Positions 60,669-64,000 of a stretch of 64,000 nt of DNA are shown here, in pieces. The notes beneath the pieces are model-generated. The model worked only from the letters and a program-made list of their open reading frames with translations. It ran no database searches and was not told the origin of the DNA. The DNA lies in assembly GCF_024171405.1 (NCBI RefSeq), contig NZ_JALJZT010000002.1, forward strand, positions 1,550,001-1,614,000, written 5' to 3'. Position 1 is the stretch's first letter; each line of letters opens with the position of its first letter. This stretch comes from Qipengyuania citrea (lineage in GTDB: Bacteria > Pseudomonadota > Alphaproteobacteria > Sphingomonadales > Sphingomonadaceae). The translations under genes were made by a program, and so were the position numbers.

Positions 60669-61228
60669 AAGTTTTTAACCCGTTCTCTCAAACGATTCCG
60701 GGCGCGATAGATGCGGGTCTCGATCGCCTTCTCGGTCGTCCCGAGCAGCGCGGCGGCCTCGGCCTGGCTTCGGCCCTCGACACTGACGAGCACGAGCGCT
60801 TCGCGCAGGCGTATGGGTAACTGCCTGATCTCCGCCTCGACGAGCCTGAGTTGCTCACGGCTGGCTGCAAGGTTTTCGGGATCGGGCGTATCGTCGGCCA
60901 CCGCCTGTACCTCGCCGGAACCCGAAAAACCGAAGAAACCGACGATCTTCCTTCGGCGAACTCGGTCGCGACACCGGTTCAGGACAATGGTTGTAAGATA
61001 AGGGCCGATGGGCTTGGAGGCATCGAGACGATGCCGAGTGAGCCAGACCGATGCGAGGCTGTCCTGGACCACGTCCTGAGCGGACGAGGAAGACCCCAGC
61101 ATGCGCGTCGCCAACGCAATCAGCCGCGCGATGTGCGCTTCGACAAGAGACGAAAACGCCTGCCTGCTGCCGGCCACTACCTGCGCGACAAGTGTTTGTT
61201 CTGAATTGCCCCCCTTTTTTGCCGGCAT
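60653..61228 (-). CDS. ECF RNA polymerase sigma factor (CnrH-like)
   Basis: 191 aa. Region 2 at about 25-95 (RLIALATRMLGSSSSAQDVVQDSLASVWL, TTIVLNRCRDRVRRRK) and region 4 at about 128-180 (IRQLPIRLREALVLVSVEGRSQAEAAALLGTTEKAIETRIYRARNRL). Encoded after CnrY- and CnrX-like genes in the same order as the Y-X-H module of Cupriavidus metallidurans. Anti-sigma binding and periplasmic metal sensing would control its release, turning on copAB and itself. Confidence 0.92.
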   Translation of the reverse strand: MPAKKGGNSEQTLVAQVVAGSRQAFSSLVEAHIARLIALATRMLGSSSSAQDVVQDSLASVWLTRHRLDASKPIGPYLTTIVLNRCRDRVRRRKIVGFFGFSGSGEVQAVADDTPDPENLAASREQLRLVEAEIRQLPIRLREALVLVSVEGRSQAEAAALLGTTEKAIETRIYRARNRLRERVKNFEGFS

Positions 61229-61234
61229 GCGGGG

Positions 61235-61669
61235 TCAGCTGCGCGGGCTGTCGGTAAGAGCTTTGGACACTTGCTGGTCAAATCGTCTTTGCTGATCGGG
61301 GTCGAGAATTTCACGCATGTCGAAGACATGGCGAACCGTTGCTTTTTGGAGATCGCCCATGCGGGCATGAACCTCGTCGATGGCCGCCCCCACCTCCGGG
61401 CCGTATTCGTGCTCGGCTTCCATCGCCTGCGCGAGTTGGGCGTTGGCAGCGCGCGCAGAGGCCTCGAGCCTGGCCCGTTCCACAGCGAAGCGCGCTTCGA
61501 GTGCCTCAAGGCGTTGCTTCTGCTCGTTGGTTAGCGTGAGTTCATCATGCACGAACGCATGCAGGCCCGTATCAGCATCGTGATTGGCCCAGCGATCCGC
61601 GCCGAGCGCACCGAGACTACCGGCGAGCGCCGCGAGCAGCACCGCGAGGGCAATATGCAATTTCTTCAA
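61235..61669 (-). CDS. CnrX-like periplasmic metal sensor
   Basis: 144 aa with an N-terminal membrane anchor and a periplasmic four-helix domain. Possible ligands: H37 and H41 (HAFVH), E58, H114 and M118 (RHVFDM). In CnrX of C. metallidurans the Co/Ni ligands are H42, H46, E63, H119 and M123 as I recall, so every residue is present at exactly five positions less. Encoded between the anti-sigma-like and sigma genes. Confidence 0.88.
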   Translation of the reverse strand: MKKLHIALAVLLAALAGSLGALGADRWANHDADTGLHAFVHDELTLTNEQKQRLEALEARFAVERARLEASARAANAQLAQAMEAEHEYGPEVGAAIDEVHARMGDLQKATVRHVFDMREILDPDQQRRFDQQVSKALTDSPRS

Positions 61670-61672
61670 TGT

Positions 61673-61969
61673 CTAGCGCTCCACATGCAGCAGCGCGGAG
61701 GGCGAGAGCCGCTCTCCGACAATGATACTATCTGCTATGCCAGGTTGCGAACCAGCAAATTGTGCGGGCCACCCGCTGGTGCCTGCGCCGGCTCCCAGAC
61801 CGACGACGAACAGGCCCGCGAACAAGGCCATCCTGCGGCGTCTTTCAACGATTTCGCCAAGCTGGCCTGCCCGTTGCCATACGCCGGTCATGAAATCGTC
61901 CGGGACTTCGAAGGAGTCCTGTGTGCCCAGCGTCCCAAGCATCGCATCGAGTGTCTGATTGTCACGCAT
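61673..61969 (-). CDS. CnrY-like membrane anti-sigma factor
   Basis: 98 aa: cytosolic N-terminal helix (about 1-45, DFMTGVWQRAGQLGEIVERRRR), one membrane helix (about 47-63) and a short periplasmic tail (about 64-98). Size and topology match CnrY (about 95 aa, single helix), though sequence resemblance is low. First gene of the Y-X-H operon, 29 bases after the end of its ECF-type site. Confidence 0.75.
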   Translation of the reverse strand: MRDNQTLDAMLGTLGTQDSFEVPDDFMTGVWQRAGQLGEIVERRRRMALFAGLFVVGLGAGAGTSGWPAQFAGSQPGIADSIIVGERLSPSALLHVER

Positions 61970-61998
61970 CCATTGCTCCTGTCGGTTGCCCGCATCCT

Positions 61999-62025
61999 AT
62001 ACGCGATAGAATACCCGAACCCTTA
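61999..62025 (-). promoter_or_regulatory. ECF-type promoter site 4 (before CnrY-like operon)
   Basis: Minus strand TAAGGGT - 14 bases - GCGTAT, ending 29 bases before the CnrY-like ATG. Suggests autoregulation of the sigma operon. Confidence 0.65.
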
Positions 62026-62036
62026 AGTTTCTTTTT

Positions 62037-62063
62037 TGAGGGCTGGGGCCCGGCTGTGCGTAT
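62037..62063 (+). promoter_or_regulatory. ECF-type promoter site 5 (before methyltransferase-DUF411 operon)
   Basis: Plus strand TGAGGGC - 14 bases - GCGTAT, 55 bases before the GTG at 62119. Its -35 block lies 11 bases from that of site 4, so the two form a divergent pair. Confidence 0.7.
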
Positions 62064-62118
62064 CAGAACGTGCAACGGACAATAGCGAAGTCTGTCTGAA
62101 TAGATCGGGAATCATCTG

Positions 62119-62805
62119 GTGAAAAATGCACGCCTCACAGAAGCGGAACGGGAGTTCACTCCGCTGCTTGGCAAGAGCTGGCTTACACCGTTCTATGATC
62201 GTGCAATTGGTATATTCACCCGTGAGGCGAAATGGCGCCGGGAGATCGTCAGTCAGGCTCGGCTTCAACCTGGCGACCGCGTCATCGATGTCGGGTGTGG
62301 CACAGGTACGTTACTGCGGGCCTTGATGGCAGACTGTCCCGAAGCGGGCCTGGTCGGCGTCGAACCCGACCCTGCCGCGCTGGCCATAGCCCGCAGCAAG
62401 TTCGGTCAGGGTGCCGATATGGTACGGTGGCACAACGGCTTTCTCGACAGCCTCGTGCTTGCCGATGATTGGCGGCCCAACATAATAGTCAGCAGCCTCG
62501 TCCTGCACCAGGTTCCATTGCCGGAAAAACGCGCGATTCTCGAAGAGATCGAGAGGTTGCTCTCGGCGAACGGTGTAGCACTGGTCGCGGACTATATGCG
62601 GCAGGACCATCCGCTGATGCGCGCCCTGTTCCGGGCAACCGTCCAATTCCTCGACGGCGTCGAGGATACCCAGCCGAGCGCTGACGGAGCAGTCGAGAAA
62701 CTGCTCGGCGAAATTTTTGCAAGCGCAGAGCTGTTCGCTCAGATCCACACCGCAACCGGAACCATTTCGCTCTGGCGCGGCTCCAGGAAAGGCAATGTAA
62801 CATGA
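62119..62805 (+). CDS. Class I SAM-dependent methyltransferase
   Basis: 228 aa, GTG start. N-terminal helices (WLTPFYDRAIGIFTREAKWRRE), then motif I VIDVGCGTGTLLRALMAD near 57, motif II region GVEPDPAALAIARSKFG, and IIVSSLVLHQVPLPEKRAIL. Resembles methyltransferases encoded near arsenic/copper genes, but the substrate is unknown. The stop overlaps the DUF411 gene (ATGA). Confidence 0.85.
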   Translation: MKNARLTEAEREFTPLLGKSWLTPFYDRAIGIFTREAKWRREIVSQARLQPGDRVIDVGCGTGTLLRALMADCPEAGLVGVEPDPAALAIARSKFGQGADMVRWHNGFLDSLVLADDWRPNIIVSSLVLHQVPLPEKRAILEEIERLLSANGVALVADYMRQDHPLMRALFRATVQFLDGVEDTQPSADGAVEKLLGEIFASAELFAQIHTATGTISLWRGSRKGNVT

Positions 62806-63269
62806 TCAAAGACAACCCATCGAAGCCGCTGCGCCGTTCGCTGACGGCATCGGTTCTTCTCACGCTTGCGGCGTGCTCGAATGCCGCACAGGCCGCCACC
62901 TACACGATGTTCCGGGATCCGGGATGTGGTTGCTGCCTGAGCTGGGCAGGACATGTCGAGGGCGGCATGGAAGCAGAAGTGGCTTCGGTCGATACTGACG
63001 ATATGAGTGCGCTCAAGGCAGCCAAGGGCGTACCGCAGGATCTGTGGTCGTGCCACACAATGGAAGTCGAGGGCTATATCATCGAAGGTCACGTGCCCGC
63101 CGAAGCGATCGCGCGGCTCCTGCGTGAACGGCCCGCGGGCGTAACCGGCCTCGCCGTTCCCGGAATGCCGCTAGGCTCCCCCGGCATGGAAATGGGCGAT
63201 CGAGTGCAGCCCTATGAGGTCATCGCTTTTGGTCCGGACGGCCACAAAGTCTTTGCATCCTATCCGTGA
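62802..63269 (+). CDS. DUF411 metal-binding-associated exported protein
   Basis: 155 aa. Signal (SVLLTLAACSNAAQA-A). DUF411 core: MFRDPGCGCCLSWAGHVE, DDMSALKAAKGVPQDLWSCHTMEVEGYIIEGHVPAEAI. Several Cys likely bind copper. Commonly located with copper resistance operons. Coupled to the methyltransferase gene, downstream of ECF-type site 5. Confidence 0.9.
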   Translation: MIKDNPSKPLRRSLTASVLLTLAACSNAAQAATYTMFRDPGCGCCLSWAGHVEGGMEAEVASVDTDDMSALKAAKGVPQDLWSCHTMEVEGYIIEGHVPAEAIARLLRERPAGVTGLAVPGMPLGSPGMEMGDRVQPYEVIAFGPDGHKVFASYP

Positions 63270-63313
63270 CCGCCACCCGATCTGTATAATCGCAATGCAA
63301 TAGGAGATCACTC

Positions 63314-63574
63314 ATGCAAGACCGCTCGCTCAAATCGTCGATCCTCGCCTGGGGCTGGACACTCAGCCTGTTTCTGCTCCTCAGCTACTTGATCTGCATA
63401 GCTTTCGGCCTGCTCGCGCCCGAACGGTTCCATATGCATGAGGCCTGGGAACCGCTGCTTCCCGGATTCGAATGGCTGACACTCCCTGGATTTCTCGCAG
63501 GCGCAATCGGCAGCTTCTTATATGGGTGGTACATCGCCGTGATCGTGGTGCCTTTGTACCGGTACTTCAGATAA
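63314..63574 (+). CDS. DUF5676 membrane protein
   Basis: 86 aa, two to three hydrophobic segments (ILAWGWTLSLFLLLSYLICIAFGLL, LPGFLAGAIGSFLYGWYIAVIVVPLY). Matches the DUF5676 family, usually beside metal or cytochrome genes. Ribosome site AGGAG before ATG. TATAAT occurs at 63285-63290, a weak housekeeping -10 candidate. Confidence 0.85.
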   Translation: MQDRSLKSSILAWGWTLSLFLLLSYLICIAFGLLAPERFHMHEAWEPLLPGFEWLTLPGFLAGAIGSFLYGWYIAVIVVPLYRYFR

Positions 63575-63777
63575 CGCTTGAGGAAATCAAACTGGCTTGA
63601 AACGGCGCTCTCTCGATCGGATCGAGCACTCGATTTCGCGCGGATGTCTGATGCGTCAAAAGCAGGCCGGCGGCACCAGCCAGTAAAGACGCCCCCAACA
63701 GGAGAGGAACAATTTCGCGACATCGATCCAGCGACGATATACAGGGTCTGCTCCTGCACACTGCCATAGGCGCAGTC

Positions 63778-64000
63778 ATGGGTTTCGCGATCCTTCATCC
63801 GGCGACGACACTTGTCTACTGGTACGAATTCGGCGCTTCGAACACTGCTGCCCAAAGCAACGCGCTCGCTTTTCTGCTTGACCGCCTGTCTTCGGCATTC
63901 GCGTTCGAAATGCTAACGATGAGCGCTGTGTATGTGGCGTTGGGCGCTGCGATTGGGCTCGGATTTGGTATTTATCACAGCCGCCTTTTGGATGAACGCT
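63778..64000 (+). CDS. Start of a membrane protein, probable sensor histidine kinase N-terminus; cut by window edge
   Basis: From ATG 63778 (MGFAILHPATTLVYWYEFGAS) to the window end in one frame, with a second helix FEMLTMSAVYVALGAAIGLGFGI. It resembles the N-terminal membrane sensor part of kinases in metal clusters. The first helix really seems to begin upstream (GLLLHTAIGAV...), where the frame is open back to 63652 and GGAGAGGAAC precedes an ATT at 63712, a possible non-standard start. The catalytic domains are off the window, so kinase identity is tentative. Confidence 0.5.
   Translation, partial: MGFAILHPATTLVYWYEFGASNTAAQSNALAFLLDRLSSAFAFEMLTMSAVYVALGAAIGLGFGIYHSRLLDER

Noticed and set aside
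1..64000. tRNA, rRNA, CRISPR arrays, integrase, IS ends and att sites
   Set aside because: None could be recognised by reading; absence of an integrase inside the window means ICE versus plasmid cannot be decided.

Overview
The window looks like part of a large conjugative element (an ICE or a conjugative plasmid) from a high-GC alphaproteobacterium. Sphingomonadales/Erythrobacteraceae is my best guess, from the trb-type transfer genes with TrbK-alt, DUF736, DUF2840, a DUF3363-type relaxase and a RepA-like initiator, together with the style of the cargo. No rRNA, tRNA, IS element, integrase or CRISPR array was recognised, and neither end of the element is visible.

Backbone. Mating-pair genes trbF(partial)-L-K-J-E-D-C-B run on the minus strand at 1-6745. 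The rest of the backbone is at 40.8-52.5 kb, also minus: a CopG-like protein, traG/virD4, a RES/Xre toxin-antitoxin pair, the relaxase, a lytic transglycosylase, DUF736, traF, DUF2840, an origin-like region with three iterons, repA, an HTH protein, a small ORF and ssb. In related elements traG-copG is normally followed directly by trbB; here about 34 kb of cargo separates them, with an AbiE toxin-antitoxin pair at one edge and a nucleotidyltransferase-HEPN protein at the other.

Cargo 1 (7-20 kb): AbiEi/AbiEii, then a caa3-type cytochrome oxidase cluster (CtaG, cytochrome b561, two cytochromes c, heme-bearing subunit II, a fused subunit I-III and small membrane proteins), a PQQ-type sugar dehydrogenase lipoprotein, an L,D-transpeptidase, a reduced PCMT-like protein, a ZIP-like protein and a CaCA exchanger. 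Cargo 2 (20-30 kb): a stress-type gene set (PRC-barrel, ferritin-like, MFS, SRPBCC, zinc alcohol dehydrogenase, two SDRs, a flavodoxin-fold reductase, MgtC) with a duplicated SDR 3' end and duplicated small-protein paralogs near its borders. Cargo 3 (30-39.4 kb): a winged-helix/TolB-like/TPR regulator followed by a tight operon of NTF2-like proteins, a VOC protein, an O-methyltransferase, a cupin + SMP-30 propeller + NTF2 fusion, an SDR and a DUF418 protein. I recognise no described pathway in this set.

Copper region (53-64 kb): a CnrY-CnrX-ECF sigma module sits directly upstream of copA-copB-NTF2-PepSY, with further His/Met-rich periplasmic proteins, a DUF2231 protein, a methyltransferase, DUF411, DUF5676 and the start of a probable sensor kinase. 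Five promoter-like sites of the form T(G/A)AGGG(G/C/T)-N14-GCGTA(A/T) precede five transcription units here, including the sigma operon itself. I infer that they are the recognition sites of the ECF sigma factor, which would make the region a self-contained metal-stress regulon. The CnrX-like protein keeps all five metal ligands known for CnrX at identical spacing.
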